Below, one piece after another: positions 16,632 through 26,088 of a stretch of DNA of 64,000 nt. The position numbers were made by a program, and so were the translations under genes. Below the pieces are notes generated by a model that saw only the letters and a list, made by a program, of their open reading frames with translations, ran no database searches and had not been told where the DNA came from. Origin of the DNA: Micromonospora echinaurantiaca (GTDB taxonomy: Bacteria > Actinomycetota > Actinomycetes > Mycobacteriales > Micromonosporaceae). Numbering within the stretch: the first letter of the stretch is position 1; each line of letters begins with the position of its first letter. Where the stretch lies: assembly GCF_900090235.1 (NCBI RefSeq), contig NZ_LT607750.1, positions 2,926,501 through 2,990,500 on the forward strand. The letters run 5' to 3'.

Positions 16632-18250
16632 GGCCGTCCCCGCAGGGCGGGCTCGCGGTCCGGTACGGCGAGCACCCGCCCCGGTCGGGCGTCGGTGACC
16701 CGGTCGCCGTCGACGACGACCCGGCCGTCGACCAGCACGTGGCGGATGCCGCGCGGCGGCGCCAGCGGTTCGTCGTAGGTCGCCCCGTCGACGGTCTCCG
16801 CCGGGTCGAGGATCACCAGGTCCGCCGCGTACCCGTCGGCGAGCAGGCCCCGCTCGTGCAGGCCGAAGCGCCGGGCGGGCAGGCCGGTCATCTTGTGCAC
16901 CGCCTCGGTGAGGCTCAACAGCCCCACGTCGCGGACGTAGTGGCCGAGCACCCGGGCGAAGCTGCCCGCCCAGCGGGGGTGGGGCCGGCCCGGCTTGGGC
17001 ACGCCGTCGGAGCAGATCATCGACAGCGGGCTGGCGAGCACCCGCCGGACGTCGTCCTCCCGCATCGAGTGGCTGATGATGGTCACGTTGCCCGCCTCGG
17101 CGGCGAGCAGGTCGCAGACGTAGTCCACCGGGTCGACGCCGCGGGCGGCCGCGAGGTCGGCGACGGTGTGCCCCTCGACGGCGGGGCTGGTGGGGGCGGA
17201 CGCGACCCGGATCAGGTCCCAGCCGCCGTTGCCGACGGTGTTCTCCCAGCCGGGCAGTCCGGCGGCCAGGTCGGCGCGGATCCGGTCGCGGACGGTCGGG
17301 TCGGCGAGGGCGGCGAGCATCGCCGGCACGCCGTCGGCGATGACCCAGGGTGGGAGCATGGCGTGCAGGGCGGTGCTGCCGGCGGTGTACGGGTAGACGT
17401 CGCAGCGGATGTCCAGCCCGTCGGCCCGGGCCCGCTCGAGCCGGTCCAGGGTACGCACGGTGGCGCCCCAGGAGTGCCGCCCGGCGGTCTTGTGGTGCGA
17501 GACCTGCAACGCCGCGCCGGCCGCGGTGGCGATCTCGATGGCCTCCTCGAGCGCCGACTCGACCTGCGACATCTCGTCGCGCAGGTGGGTCACGTACGGC
17601 TTCCCGTGCGCCGCGGCCACCCGGGCGAGCGCGATCACCTCGTCGGTGCCCGCGTTGACGCCGGGCGAGTAGATCAGGCCGGTGGACAGCCCGGCGGCGC
17701 CGGCGGTGAGCGCCTCGTCGAGCAGGTCGCACATCCGCTGGACCTCGTCGGCGGTGGCGCGCCGCTGGGCGAAGCCGACGACGGCGGCGCGGAGCGTGCC
17801 GTGGCCCACCAGGGCGGCGAGGTGGTTGCGGCGGGCGGCGCCCTGCGCGGCGGCGAACTCCGCGAAGGACGGGTACGTCGCGGCGGGCGGGCCGAACGTC
17901 GCGCCGACCAGCTCCCGCACCGTCTCCGCGCGCTGGGCCGGCACCGGGAAGGGACTGATGCCGCAGTTGCCGCAGATCTCGGTGGTGACCCCTTGGCGCA
18001 GCGGCGCGAGCCGCAGCGCCTCCCGCTGCTCGTCGTGGCCGGCGAGCAGGTCGGAGTGGGTGTGCACGTCGATGAAGCCGGGGGTGACGACCAGGCCGTC
18101 CGCGTCCAGCACGTCGGCGGCGGCGCTGCCGCTGCGGGCCGGCAGCAGCAGGAGCCGGCCGTCGCGCACGCCCACGTCGGCGGTACGGGCGGGCGAACCG
18201 GTGCCGTCGACGATGGTGCCGCCGGTGATCAGCAGGTCCAGCCGGGTCAT
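16628..18250 (-). CDS. N-acyl-D-amino-acid deacylase (D-aminoacylase)
   Basis: A 540-aa amidohydrolase-superfamily enzyme of normal length. Metal-binding DVHTHSD (His63, His65) follows the N-terminal beta-sandwich. The metal-bridging cysteine region is EICGNCGISP (Cys93/Cys96). HLRDE, QVSHHK and ISHS supply further ligands, and the catalytic Asp is in ICSDGVPKPGRPHPR, a stretch typical of D-aminoacylases. The reaction is hydrolysis of N-acyl-D-amino acids to D-amino acid and carboxylate. It is translationally coupled to the transporter ATPase upstream (ATGA at 18250) and to the serine hydrolase downstream, implying that imported acyl-D-amino acids or related peptides are its substrates. Confidence 0.88.
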   Translation of the reverse strand: MTRLDLLITGGTIVDGTGSPARTADVGVRDGRLLLLPARSGSAAADVLDADGLVVTPGFIDVHTHSDLLAGHDEQREALRLAPLRQGVTTEICGNCGISPFPVPAQRAETVRELVGATFGPPAATYPSFAEFAAAQGAARRNHLAALVGHGTLRAAVVGFAQRRATADEVQRMCDLLDEALTAGAAGLSTGLIYSPGVNAGTDEVIALARVAAAHGKPYVTHLRDEMSQVESALEEAIEIATAAGAALQVSHHKTAGRHSWGATVRTLDRLERARADGLDIRCDVYPYTAGSTALHAMLPPWVIADGVPAMLAALADPTVRDRIRADLAAGLPGWENTVGNGGWDLIRVASAPTSPAVEGHTVADLAAARGVDPVDYVCDLLAAEAGNVTIISHSMREDDVRRVLASPLSMICSDGVPKPGRPHPRWAGSFARVLGHYVRDVGLLSLTEAVHKMTGLPARRFGLHERGLLADGYAADLVILDPAETVDGATYDEPLAPPRGIRHVLVDGRVVVDGDRVTDARPGRVLAVPDREPALRGRP

Positions 18251-19014
18251 CAGAGGACCTTGGAGAGGAAGGCGCGGGTCCGGTCGTGCCGCGGCGCGGC
18301 GAGCACCTCCCGCGGTGGGCCCTGCTCGATGATCAGGCCGTCGTCCATGAACACGAGGTGGTCGCCGACCTCGCGGGCGAACCCCATCTCGTGGGTCACC
18401 ACGACCATCGTCATGCCGCTGGCCGCGAGGTCCTTCATCACCTCCAGCACTTCGCCGACCAGTTCGGGGTCGAGCGCCGAGGTCGGCTCGTCGAAGAGCA
18501 TGAGTTTCGGTGACATCGCCAGGGACCGCGCGATGGCGACCCGCTGCTGCTGCCCGCCGGAGAGCTGCGCCGGGTAGTGGTGTGCCCGGTCGGCGAGCCC
18601 GACCCGGTCGAGGAGGTCGCCGGCGCGCCGGCGGGCTTCCGTCGTCCCGACGCCCTTCACGGCGACCAGGCCCTCCATCACGTTCTCCAGGGCGGTGCGG
18701 TGCGGGAAGAGGTGGAACCGTTGGAACACCATGCCGATCGACTCGCGCTGTCGCCGCAGCCGGGCGTCCGGCAACGGTCGCAGCCGCCCGTTGTGCTCCT
18801 CGTAGCCGATCAGTTCGCCGTCGACGTAGACCCGGCCCGCCTGGGGCTCCTCAAGGTGGTTGAGACAGCGCAGCAGGGTGGACTTGCCGGAGCCGGACGG
18901 GCCGACCACACAGATCACCTGGCCCCGCTCGATGACCAGGTCGATGCCGCGCAGCACCTCGATCCGGCCGAAGCTCTTGCGGAGCTGCTGGCAGCACACC
19001 ATCGGCGCGGTCAT
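18250..19014 (-). CDS. Polar amino acid ABC transporter ATPase (GlnQ/HisP type)
   Basis: 254 aa from ATG 19014, which overlaps the permease stop (ATGA). Walker A is GPSGSGKST (about 36-44), followed by the GlnQ-family element [18 protein letters not shown]-loop [12 protein letters not shown], signature LSGGQQQR, Walker [20 protein letters not shown] and [13 protein letters not shown]. These are hallmarks of the polar amino acid (PAAT) family. It energises the permease/binding protein pair upstream and is coupled to the D-aminoacylase downstream. Confidence 0.9.
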   Translation of the reverse strand: MTAPMVCCQQLRKSFGRIEVLRGIDLVIERGQVICVVGPSGSGKSTLLRCLNHLEEPQAGRVYVDGELIGYEEHNGRLRPLPDARLRRQRESIGMVFQRFHLFPHRTALENVMEGLVAVKGVGTTEARRRAGDLLDRVGLADRAHHYPAQLSGGQQQRVAIARSLAMSPKLMLFDEPTSALDPELVGEVLEVMKDLAASGMTMVVVTHEMGFAREVGDHLVFMDDGLIIEQGPPREVLAAPRHDRTRAFLSKVL

Positions 19015-19982
19015 CGCGCGCTCCCGGTGAGGCGCAGGTTGCGCCCGATCCGCCCGCGCAACGTGCCCGAGGCGGTGGTGCCGAAGCCGCGGCTGAACCG
19101 ACGCTCCAGGTAGTGCTGGCCGACGCTGGCGACGGTGGTGAGGACCAGGTACCAGATGGACGCGACGATGAGCAGGGCGATCACCTCGAAGTTGGTCAGG
19201 TAGAGCCGCTGGGCGACGGTGAGCAGGTCGGCGCCGGCGATCACCGAGACCAGCGAGGTGGTCTTGAGCATGGAGATGAACTGGTTGCCGGTGGGCGGGA
19301 CGATGATCCGCATCGCCTGCGGCAGCACCACCCGCTGCATGATCTTCGAACGGGACATGCCCAGGGCGGCCGCGGCCTCCTGCTGGCCGGGATCGACGGC
19401 CCGCAGTCCGGCCCGGACGATCTCGCTCATGTAGGCGCCCTCGTTGATGCTGAGCCCGAGCAGCGCCGCGACGAAGCCCGTGATGAGGGCGTTCGTCTCC
19501 CAGGTCACCAGCTTCGGACCGCCGAACGGCACGCCGAGGCCGACCTCCGGGAAGATCAGCGCGATGTTGAACCAGAAGATCAGCTGCACCAGCAGCGGGG
19601 TGCCGCGGAAGAACCAGACGTAGGCCATCGCGCCGGTGCGCAGGATCCGGCTGCTGGAGATCTGCATCAGCGCCACCACCACGCCCAGCACCACGCCGAT
19701 CAGCATCGACGCGACCGTGAGCTGGATGGTGACCCAGAGGCCCTCCAGGATGACCCGGTCGAACTGGTAGGCGACGACGATGTCCCAGTGCAGGTTGGGG
19801 TTGACGGCGATGGTCCAGCCGAACCAGACCAGGACCAGGGCGGTCACGCCGGCGGCCAGCCACCGCCCCGGGCGGAGCGGGTGGCTGATCCGGTTCGGCT
19901 GCACGAGGTCGGGCCCGTCGGGCGCCGGGCCCGCGCCGGCCGTGTCCTGCTTGTCGACCGTACGGTCCACCGGCGTGCTCAC
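19011..19982 (-). CDS. Polar amino acid ABC transporter permease
   Basis: 323 aa from GTG 19982, overlapping the binding-protein stop as GTGA. The HisM/GlnP-type permease has a long N-terminal cytoplasmic arm (about 45 residues) and membrane helices from about 42. Typical signatures are [38 protein letters not shown] and the coupling loop [20 protein letters not shown] single permease gene suggests a homodimeric channel. It is the second gene of the five-gene operon. Confidence 0.9.
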   Translation of the reverse strand: MSTPVDRTVDKQDTAGAGPAPDGPDLVQPNRISHPLRPGRWLAAGVTALVLVWFGWTIAVNPNLHWDIVVAYQFDRVILEGLWVTIQLTVASMLIGVVLGVVVALMQISSSRILRTGAMAYVWFFRGTPLLVQLIFWFNIALIFPEVGLGVPFGGPKLVTWETNALITGFVAALLGLSINEGAYMSEIVRAGLRAVDPGQQEAAAALGMSRSKIMQRVVLPQAMRIIVPPTGNQFISMLKTTSLVSVIAGADLLTVAQRLYLTNFEVIALLIVASIWYLVLTTVASVGQHYLERRFSRGFGTTASGTLRGRIGRNLRLTGSAR

Positions 19983-20866
19983 TTCTGGTCGTTGACGGTG
20001 GCCGCCTGGACGGCGCTGCCGGTCACGCCCCACTTCTCCAGGATCTTGGTGTACTCGCCGCTGTCGATCAGCTCCTGGAGCGCCCGCTGCACCGCGTCGC
20101 GCAGCTGGCTGTCCTTCTTGTCGATCGCGATGCCCCACGGGCCGGCCTCGTACTGCGCCTCCAGCACGTCGTACTTGCCGCTCTCTTGGGCGAGCATCTT
20201 GGCCACCGGGTAGTCGACGATGGTGGCGACGGCGCGTCCGGCGTCGATCTGCAGCAGGCCGGTGGGGGCGTCCTCGCTCTGCGAGATGGTCATCTTCTTC
20301 GCGCACTTGGCGTTCTGCCCCTCGCCGATGGCGAGGTTGGAGCTGCCCTTGGCGAGTACGACGGCCCGGCCGCAGAGGTCGGCGAGGTCCTTGACGCCGG
20401 CGGGATTGCCCTTGGCGACCATGATCGCGCCGCCGGCCTGGAAGTAGTCGACGAAGTCGACGGCCTTGCGCCGCTCCTCGGTGTCGCTCATCGAGGACAT
20501 CGCCAGGTCCCAGCGGTCGGCCTGCAGACCGGGGATGAGCCCGGGGAAGCTGGCGTTGGTCATCTCCAGCTTCAGGCCGAGCCGACCGGCGATGGCCGCG
20601 GCCAGTTCGGGGTCGACGCCGATCAGCTCCTGGGTTCCTTCCTTGTACATCTCCATCGGCGGGTAGCCCTCGGCGGTGGCGACCCGGAGGACGCCCTTCT
20701 CCTTGAGGGCGGCCGGCACCAGGTCGGCGGCCTTGGCGTCGGCGGCGACCGAGGCGGCGCCGCCGGGCTGCGGAGTCTGCCCGCTCGTCGACCGGCCGCA
20801 GCCGGTTGCCGCGATCGAGAGGGTGACCAGACCGATGACGACGTGGAGCGCACGCTTCCTGAGCAC
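19979..20866 (-). CDS. Amino acid ABC transporter substrate-binding lipoprotein
   Basis: A 295-aa lipoprotein with signal ending in AATGC (lipobox Cys at about 23). The SBP_bac_3 fold is shown by [20 protein letters not shown] and the element [17 protein letters not shown], plus [20 protein letters not shown]. The DP of VDPELAAAI and the Arg of ERRKAVDF correspond to residues that bind the alpha-amino and alpha-carboxyl groups of ligands in this family. It is the first gene of the operon. A perfect 11-bp inverted repeat lies 80 bases upstream. Confidence 0.88.
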   Translation of the reverse strand: MLRKRALHVVIGLVTLSIAATGCGRSTSGQTPQPGGAASVAADAKAADLVPAALKEKGVLRVATAEGYPPMEMYKEGTQELIGVDPELAAAIAGRLGLKLEMTNASFPGLIPGLQADRWDLAMSSMSDTEERRKAVDFVDYFQAGGAIMVAKGNPAGVKDLADLCGRAVVLAKGSSNLAIGEGQNAKCAKKMTISQSEDAPTGLLQIDAGRAVATIVDYPVAKMLAQESGKYDVLEAQYEAGPWGIAIDKKDSQLRDAVQRALQELIDSGEYTKILEKWGVTGSAVQAATVNDQK

Positions 20867-20945
20867 GGTGAACCTCCTGGCTGAGCGACTGGCGGGGACC
20901 CTATCCGGGATCAGCCAGCATGAACAGCCTGAATGCTCTGCATGG

Positions 20946-20970
20946 TGAGCATCGATAGAATCGATGCTCA
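20946..20970. promoter_or_regulatory. Perfect 25-bp inverted repeat upstream of the amino acid transporter operon
   Basis: Arms TGAGCATCGAT and ATCGATGCTCA match over 11 bp around the spacer AGA. No T-run follows, and it sits 80 bases before the first gene of the SBP-permease-ATPase-aminoacylase operon. A second, weaker AGCAT/ATGCT pair is at 20917-20937. This arrangement fits an operator for a dimeric regulator better than a terminator; the cognate protein (LysR at 14938 or a distant regulator) is not known. Confidence 0.6.
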
Positions 20971-21081
20971 GGCGCGGTAGCGGTCGGCAGTGCCGTGACG
21001 GCGGTCAGGTCAGCCGGTGGCCGATGACCGGGTGCTGGCGCGGCTGGCCGGGCGCGGGCCGGGAGGGGTGCGCGCCGATCG

Positions 21082-21537
21082 TCAGCGGGCGGCGGGGGCA
21101 GACCGGCCCATCTCGGCGAGGATCCCGGTGCCCTGACCGAGTTCGATCAGGTATCCGTCCGGGTCCCGCAGGTAGCAGCGGATCTCCACGCCGTGGTCCT
21201 TCGGCTCGGTGAGGAACTGCCCACCCCGTGATCGCCACAGCTCGTAGATCGCCCGCACGTCGGTGACCCTGACGTTCATCGCGCCGCTGAGCGTGTCCGG
21301 ATCCGGCGGCGCCTGTGCCCGTACGCCAGGCTTGTCGTCGGTCGGACCGCCCTCGTTGTTGATCACGATGTAGCTGTTGTGGAACCGCAGGATCGCCGGC
21401 TGGCGTTCCCGGACCACTGTCGCTCCCAGCACCCGCCGGTAGAACTCCCGGGAGCGGTCCACGTCCCGCACGATCAACAGGTGGGTGAGCACCAGCCCGC
21501 CCTCGGGCTGGAAGTAGTCCGGCGCCTCGCCCGCCAT
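21082..21537 (-). CDS. VOC (glyoxalase/bleomycin-resistance) family protein
   Basis: 151 aa from ATG 21537, preceded by GGAGGAG. The single VOC module runs from LVLTHLLIVRDVDRSREFYRRVLG (first His metal-ligand candidate in THLLI) to CYLRDPDGYLIELGQGTG, where the terminal Glu of LIELG is the usual last ligand. Members are dioxygenases, isomerases, glyoxalases or metabolite-binding resistance proteins. The function here is unknown. It is divergent from an epoxide hydrolase with 184 bases between starts, which suggests but does not prove a shared detoxification role. Confidence 0.8.
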   Translation of the reverse strand: MAGEAPDYFQPEGGLVLTHLLIVRDVDRSREFYRRVLGATVVRERQPAILRFHNSYIVINNEGGPTDDKPGVRAQAPPDPDTLSGAMNVRVTDVRAIYELWRSRGGQFLTEPKDHGVEIRCYLRDPDGYLIELGQGTGILAEMGRSAPAAR

Positions 21538-21721
21538 GCACGCCTCCTCCGGTCCGGTCCGCCCGGCGTACCCGCCCGCAGTGCCGACACACCCGGTCCC
21601 GGCCGGACCCGGGCACGAAATCGCGTTCCGGTCCGCCGGGCGCCGGGCCGGTGCGAGGATGAGCGCGTGCCAGCCCCGCCGGCGCCCGGCGCCGGTCGAC
21701 CCGACGCGGCAGGTGGAGAGC

Positions 21722-22918
21722 ATGCCCAACGACCAGGAAATCCGTCCCTTCCGGCTCGACACACCGGAGGAAGCGATCGCCGACCTGCGGCGCCGGATCA
21801 CGGCCACGCGCTGGCCCACCCGGGAGCTGGTCGGTGACCGCTCCCAGGGCGTGCAGCTCGCGACCGTGCAGGCGCTGGCCCGCTACTGGACGACCGATCA
21901 CGACTGGCGCGGGTTCGAGGCGAGGCTGAACGCCCTGCCGCAATACACGACCACCATCGACGGCGTCGAGATTCACTTCATCCACGTGCGGTCGCAGCAC
22001 GAGAACGCCCTTCCGCTGATCATGACGCACGGCTGGCCGGGCTCGGTCGTCGAGCTGCTCGGGGTGGTCGGTCCGCTCATCGACCCGACCGCGCACGGCG
22101 GACAGGCCGAGGACGCCTTCCATCTGGTGCTGCCGTCCCTGCCCGGATACGGCTTCTCCGGCGAACCGACCGAGCTCGGCTGGGATTCGAACCGCATCGC
22201 CCGCGCGTGGGCGGAGCTGATGAGCCGCCTCGGCTACCCGCGCTACGTCGCGCAGGGCGGCGACGTGGGCGCCAACGTCACGGACGCGATGGGCCGCCAG
22301 GCACCCGAGGGATTGCTCGGCATTCACGTCAACCTGCTCGCCGGGGCGATCGCCCTCAAGGACAAGCTGCCGGCGCAGTCCGAGCCGGAACGCACGGCGC
22401 ACGACCGGCTCAACACGTTCACGACGGACGGCTTCGGCTACTTCCTGGAGCAGTCCACCCGGCCGCAGACGATCGGCTACTCCCTGCTGGATTCACCGGT
22501 CGGGCTGGCGGCCTGGATGCTCGACCACGACACGGACAGCTACTACAAAATGTCCCGCGCGTTCGTCGACGGCGGGCCGGTGGGCGGTCTCACCCGGGAC
22601 AGCATCGTCGACAACATCACGCTGTACTGGCTGACCGGCACCGGCGCCTCGGCCGCCCGGTGGTACTGGGAATTCGGCCGGTTCCGGGCCGCCGCTGCCG
22701 CGTCCGGCCAGGCGCCACCGCCGGTCAAGGTTCCGGTCGGCTTCACCACGTTCCCCGACGAGCTCTGGGCCGCCCCTCGCAGTTGGGCCGAGGCGGTCTA
22801 CCCCGGCCTCGCCTACTTCAACGAGGTCGACAAGGGCGGCCACTTCGCGGCCTGGGAGGAACCCGACCTGTTCGCGAACGAGATGCGGGCCGTGTTCCGG
22901 CCGCTGCGGGCAGCCTGA
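21722..22918 (+). CDS. Epoxide hydrolase (EHN-domain alpha/beta hydrolase)
   Basis: 398 aa from ATG 21722. The N-terminal epoxide hydrolase (EHN) domain covers about 4-110 (RPFRLDTPEEAIADLRRR, WPTRELVGDRSQGVQL). The oxyanion motif is HGWPGS (103-108), the nucleophile is Asp181 in GGDVGANV and the catalytic His is about 374 in GGHFAAWEEP. The family adds water to epoxides through an alkyl-enzyme ester, as in microsomal-type and limonene/juvenile-hormone-like epoxide hydrolases. Length is normal. The natural epoxide is unknown. It converges on the tctA gene with 19 bases between stops. Confidence 0.88.
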   Translation: MPNDQEIRPFRLDTPEEAIADLRRRITATRWPTRELVGDRSQGVQLATVQALARYWTTDHDWRGFEARLNALPQYTTTIDGVEIHFIHVRSQHENALPLIMTHGWPGSVVELLGVVGPLIDPTAHGGQAEDAFHLVLPSLPGYGFSGEPTELGWDSNRIARAWAELMSRLGYPRYVAQGGDVGANVTDAMGRQAPEGLLGIHVNLLAGAIALKDKLPAQSEPERTAHDRLNTFTTDGFGYFLEQSTRPQTIGYSLLDSPVGLAAWMLDHDTDSYYKMSRAFVDGGPVGGLTRDSIVDNITLYWLTGTGASAARWYWEFGRFRAAAAASGQAPPPVKVPVGFTTFPDELWAAPRSWAEAVYPGLAYFNEVDKGGHFAAWEEPDLFANEMRAVFRPLRAA

Positions 22919-22937
22919 GCCGGGGCGGGCGGTGCTC

Positions 22938-24443
22938 CTACTCCTCCTCGGCGAACACCACCTCGCGGCGCTTGCGGATCGCCGGGAGGACGGCGACGAC
23001 GAGCGCCGCCACGGCCAGGGCGAGCAGCACCGCGGAGATCGGTCGGGTCAGGAAGACCGACGCGTCGCCGCGGGAGATGATCAGCGCGCGTCGCAGGTTC
23101 TCCTCCAGCAGCGGGCCGAGGACGAAGCCGAGCAGCAGCGGCGCCGGCTCGCAGCCGCACTTGATCAGGACGTAGCCCAGGATCCCGAAGAACACGATCG
23201 CGTAGACGTCGAACGCGTTGAAGCCCAGCGAGTAGGTGCCGATCGCGGCGAACAGGATGATCATCGGGAACAGCACCTGGTACGGGATGCGCAGCATCCG
23301 CACCCAGACCCCGATCAGCGGCAGGTTCAGCAGCACCAGCAGCACGTTGCCGATCCACATCGAGGCGATCAGGCCCCAGAACAGCGCCGGCTCGTCGGTG
23401 ATGACCTTCGGGCCGGGCGTGATGCCGTGGACGATGAACGCGCCGACCATCAGCGCCATCACCGGGTGGGCGGGCAGGCCCAGGGTGAGCAGCGGGATGA
23501 ACGACGTCTGCGCGGCGGCGTTGTTCGCCGACTCGGGCCCGGCCACGCCCTCGATCGCACCGCGCCCGAACTCCTCCGGCCGCTTCGAGACCCGCTTCTC
23601 GACCGCGTACGAGGTGAACGAGGCCAGCACGTGCCCGCCACCTGGCAGCACGCCGAGCGCGGTTCCCAGCCCGGTGCCCCGAAGGATCGGGGCGACGATG
23701 CGCCGCCGGTCCTCGCGCGTCGGCCAGAGGTTCTTCACCTTGCTGACCACGGCCTCACGGGTCTGCTCGTTCTCCAGGTTGCGCAGGATCTCGGCCACCC
23801 CGAACATGCCGACGGCGACCGACACGAAGTCGATGCCGCCGTACAGTTCGCGCTGGCCGAACACGAACCGGGGCAGGCCGGTGTAGATGTCCTGGCCGAC
23901 CATGCCGAGCAGGACGCCGAGCGCGATCATCGCGAGGGCCTTGAGCGTGGAGCCGCGCGCCAGCGCGATCGACACGATCAGGCCGAACAGCACGAGCGAG
24001 AAGTAGTCCGCCGGGCCGAACTGCAACGCGACGCGGGCCAGCGGTGGAGCCGCGACCGCCAGCGCGACGGTGGCCAGGGTGCCCGCGATGAAGGACCCGA
24101 TCGCGGCGGCGGCCAGGGCCGGACCGGCCCGGCCCTGGCGGGCCATCTCGTGGCCGTCCAGCGCGGTGACCGCCGCCGACGACTCACCGGGCAGGTTGAT
24201 CAGGATGGCCGTGGTCGAGCCGCCGTACTGTGCGCCGTAGTAGATGCCGGCCAGCATGATCAGCGCCGTCACCGGTTCGAAGTTGAACGTGATCGGCAGC
24301 AGCATCGCCACCGTGGCCGTCGGCCCGATGCCGGGCAGCACGCCGACCGCCGTCCCGAGCAGCACGCCCACGAAGCAGTAGAGGACGTTCTGGACCAGGA
24401 AGGCGGTCGAGAAGCCCAGCGCGAGGTTGTCGAAGAGTTCCAT
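22938..24443 (-). CDS. tctA: Tripartite tricarboxylate transporter, large membrane subunit TctA
   Basis: A 501-aa protein with about 12 membrane segments. The two TctA signature repeats are present: GVLPGIGPTATVAMLLPIT near residue 34 and the second GVLPGGGHVLASFTSY around 262, with GAIEGVAGPESANNAAAQ between. It conducts sodium- or proton-coupled uptake of a carboxylate delivered by TctC. It is the third gene of tctCBA, 20 bases after tctB. The C-terminus is charged (RKRREVVFAEEE). The specific substrate (citrate, tartrate, terephthalate, others) cannot be read from the sequence. Confidence 0.92.
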   Translation of the reverse strand: MELFDNLALGFSTAFLVQNVLYCFVGVLLGTAVGVLPGIGPTATVAMLLPITFNFEPVTALIMLAGIYYGAQYGGSTTAILINLPGESSAAVTALDGHEMARQGRAGPALAAAAIGSFIAGTLATVALAVAAPPLARVALQFGPADYFSLVLFGLIVSIALARGSTLKALAMIALGVLLGMVGQDIYTGLPRFVFGQRELYGGIDFVSVAVGMFGVAEILRNLENEQTREAVVSKVKNLWPTREDRRRIVAPILRGTGLGTALGVLPGGGHVLASFTSYAVEKRVSKRPEEFGRGAIEGVAGPESANNAAAQTSFIPLLTLGLPAHPVMALMVGAFIVHGITPGPKVITDEPALFWGLIASMWIGNVLLVLLNLPLIGVWVRMLRIPYQVLFPMIILFAAIGTYSLGFNAFDVYAIVFFGILGYVLIKCGCEPAPLLLGFVLGPLLEENLRRALIISRGDASVFLTRPISAVLLALAVAALVVAVLPAIRKRREVVFAEEE

Positions 24444-24463
24444 GCCTCAATCCGGGTGGCACG

Positions 24464-24925
24464 TCAGAACGAGAGCCACGGGCCCCACAGCGGGATCCGC
24501 AGCTGGAGTCCGACGACGAAGATGAGCGTGCTGGCCACGGTCAGCCCGGCGGCCACGGCCAGGGCCGCGAGGATCCGCACCCGCCGGCTGGCCAGGGTGA
24601 CCAGGAAGGCGGTCACCGCCGACGTCGGCACGAACCCGAGACGCCGGACGCTGTAGCCGAAGAACACGACGGCGATCACGATGACGCCCACCGCGCGCCA
24701 CGGGATCGACCCGAACGAGACCACCTCGCCGGCGACGAGCCCCTTGGCGACGATCACCAGGCCCAGGGCGGCCAGGATCGCGCCGACCAGCAGCGGGAAG
24801 TAGCCGGGCCCCATCCGCAGTGGGGTGCCCAGCTCGTAGCTGAGCGACCCCACCACGAACGCGCCGCCGATCAGGACGAAGATTCCTCCGGCGAGGACGT
24901 CCGGAAAGGACCGTCGACGTTCCAC
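24464..24925 (-). CDS. tctB: Tripartite tricarboxylate transporter, small membrane subunit TctB
   Basis: A 153-aa protein with four hydrophobic segments and the family pattern SYELGTPLRMGPGYFPLLVGAIL near residues 30-52. It forms the small membrane partner of TctA. The gene starts 1 base before the tctC stop region (stop at 24927) and leads into tctA, so the three are co-transcribed. Confidence 0.88.
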   Translation of the reverse strand: MERRRSFPDVLAGGIFVLIGGAFVVGSLSYELGTPLRMGPGYFPLLVGAILAALGLVIVAKGLVAGEVVSFGSIPWRAVGVIVIAVVFFGYSVRRLGFVPTSAVTAFLVTLASRRVRILAALAVAAGLTVASTLIFVVGLQLRIPLWGPWLSF

Positions 24926-24926
24926 C

Positions 24927-25943
24927 TCAGGAGGCCTCGACCCCGGCGTCGGCGATGATCTTCGCCCAGGCGCCGAGCTGCTCCTGCAGGTGTGCCCGGT
25001 GTGCCTGCGGGGTCGCGTCCTCCGCCGGCACCGGCGCGGTGCCCAGCTTGGCCATCTGATCGATCACCGCCTGGTCGGCCAGTGCCACCTTCAGCGCCTC
25101 GGACAGCTTGTCGACGACCTGCTGCGGCGTGTCGGCCGGGACGTAGAGGCCGTGCCAGACACTGACCTGGAGCTGGGTCAGCCCCGCTTCGGTCGTGGTG
25201 GGCAGGTCGGGCAGGCTCTTCACCCGTTCCGGGGTGGTGACCGCGTACGCCTTGATCTCGCCCGCGGTGATCTGGCCGCTGGTGTTGGTCGTCTGGTCGC
25301 ACATGAAGTCGACCTGGCCGCCGACGAGGTCGGTCAGCGCGGGGCCGGTCCCCTTGTACGGGACCTCCTGGAGCTTGACCCCGACGGCGTGCTGGAACAG
25401 CAGGCCGCACAGGTGGGACGCGGCGCCGACGCCGGCGTTGGCCAGGGTGACCTTGTTGGCGTTCGCCTTCACGTGGGTCACCAGGTCCGGCAGCGTGGCG
25501 GGCGGGAAGTCCTTGCGGGCGACGATGGTCATCGGCACCTCGGTGACCAGCCCGACCGTCTCGAAGTCCTCGAGCGGTTTGTAGCCCAGGTTCTTGTAGA
25601 GGGCGGGCGCCGTGGACATGCCGATGTGGTGCATGAGCACGGTGTAGCCGTCGGGCTCGGCCCGGGCGACCTCACCGGCGCCGACCGTGCCGCCCGCGCC
25701 CTCGACGTTCTGTACGACGATCTTGGCACCCAGCTTCGCGGCCATCGGCTCGGCGATCATGCGGGTGACGGTGTCCGTCGGGCCGCCGGCGCTGAACGGC
25801 ACGACGAACGTGATGTTCTGCTCCGGGTAGTTCCCGGCGTCGCCTCCGCCGCCGCCACCATTGCCGGAACAGGCGGCCAGCAGCGAAACGGCGCCGATCG
25901 CGGCGATCATCCGCGCGGCGGCCCGGTGCCTGGTCGTTGTCAT
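24927..25943 (-). CDS. tctC: Tripartite tricarboxylate transporter substrate-binding protein TctC
   Basis: 338 aa from ATG 25943, preceded by GAGGAGG; a longer start at 25973 is less likely. Lipoprotein signal ends LLAACS followed by a poly-Gly linker. The Bug/TctC fold is shown by NITFVVPFSAGGPTDTVTRM, where the loop around GGPTD contacts the carboxylate, and by KIVVQNVEGAGGTVGAGEVA. It delivers a carboxylate to TctBA. It is the first gene of the operon and divergent from a TctDE-type two-component system, which would induce it when the ligand is present. Confidence 0.9.
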   Translation of the reverse strand: MTTTRHRAAARMIAAIGAVSLLAACSGNGGGGGGDAGNYPEQNITFVVPFSAGGPTDTVTRMIAEPMAAKLGAKIVVQNVEGAGGTVGAGEVARAEPDGYTVLMHHIGMSTAPALYKNLGYKPLEDFETVGLVTEVPMTIVARKDFPPATLPDLVTHVKANANKVTLANAGVGAASHLCGLLFQHAVGVKLQEVPYKGTGPALTDLVGGQVDFMCDQTTNTSGQITAGEIKAYAVTTPERVKSLPDLPTTTEAGLTQLQVSVWHGLYVPADTPQQVVDKLSEALKVALADQAVIDQMAKLGTAPVPAEDATPQAHRAHLQEQLGAWAKIIADAGVEAS

Positions 25944-26074
25944 CTCGGGGCCTCCTCGTCGACGCATGCGCATCCGTCGGTGGGTGTGCGGCCTCAGTCT
26001 CGACGGGCCGGGACGCGGATGGTGTCAGAAAAATCCCAAGAACTTGCGGGCTAACAGGAGCCTGGTCCGGGCCG

Positions 26075-26088
26075 TACAATTCGCCGAC
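26075..26088 (+). promoter_or_regulatory. Putative leaderless promoter (-10 TACAAT) of the response regulator gene
   Basis: TACAAT (26075-26080) matches the actinobacterial -10 consensus in an otherwise G/C-rich stretch. It ends 8 bases before ATG 26089, so transcription would begin at or within 2 bases of the start codon. No Shine-Dalgarno sequence is present, which agrees with a leaderless mRNA. No clear -35 is seen. Confidence 0.5.
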
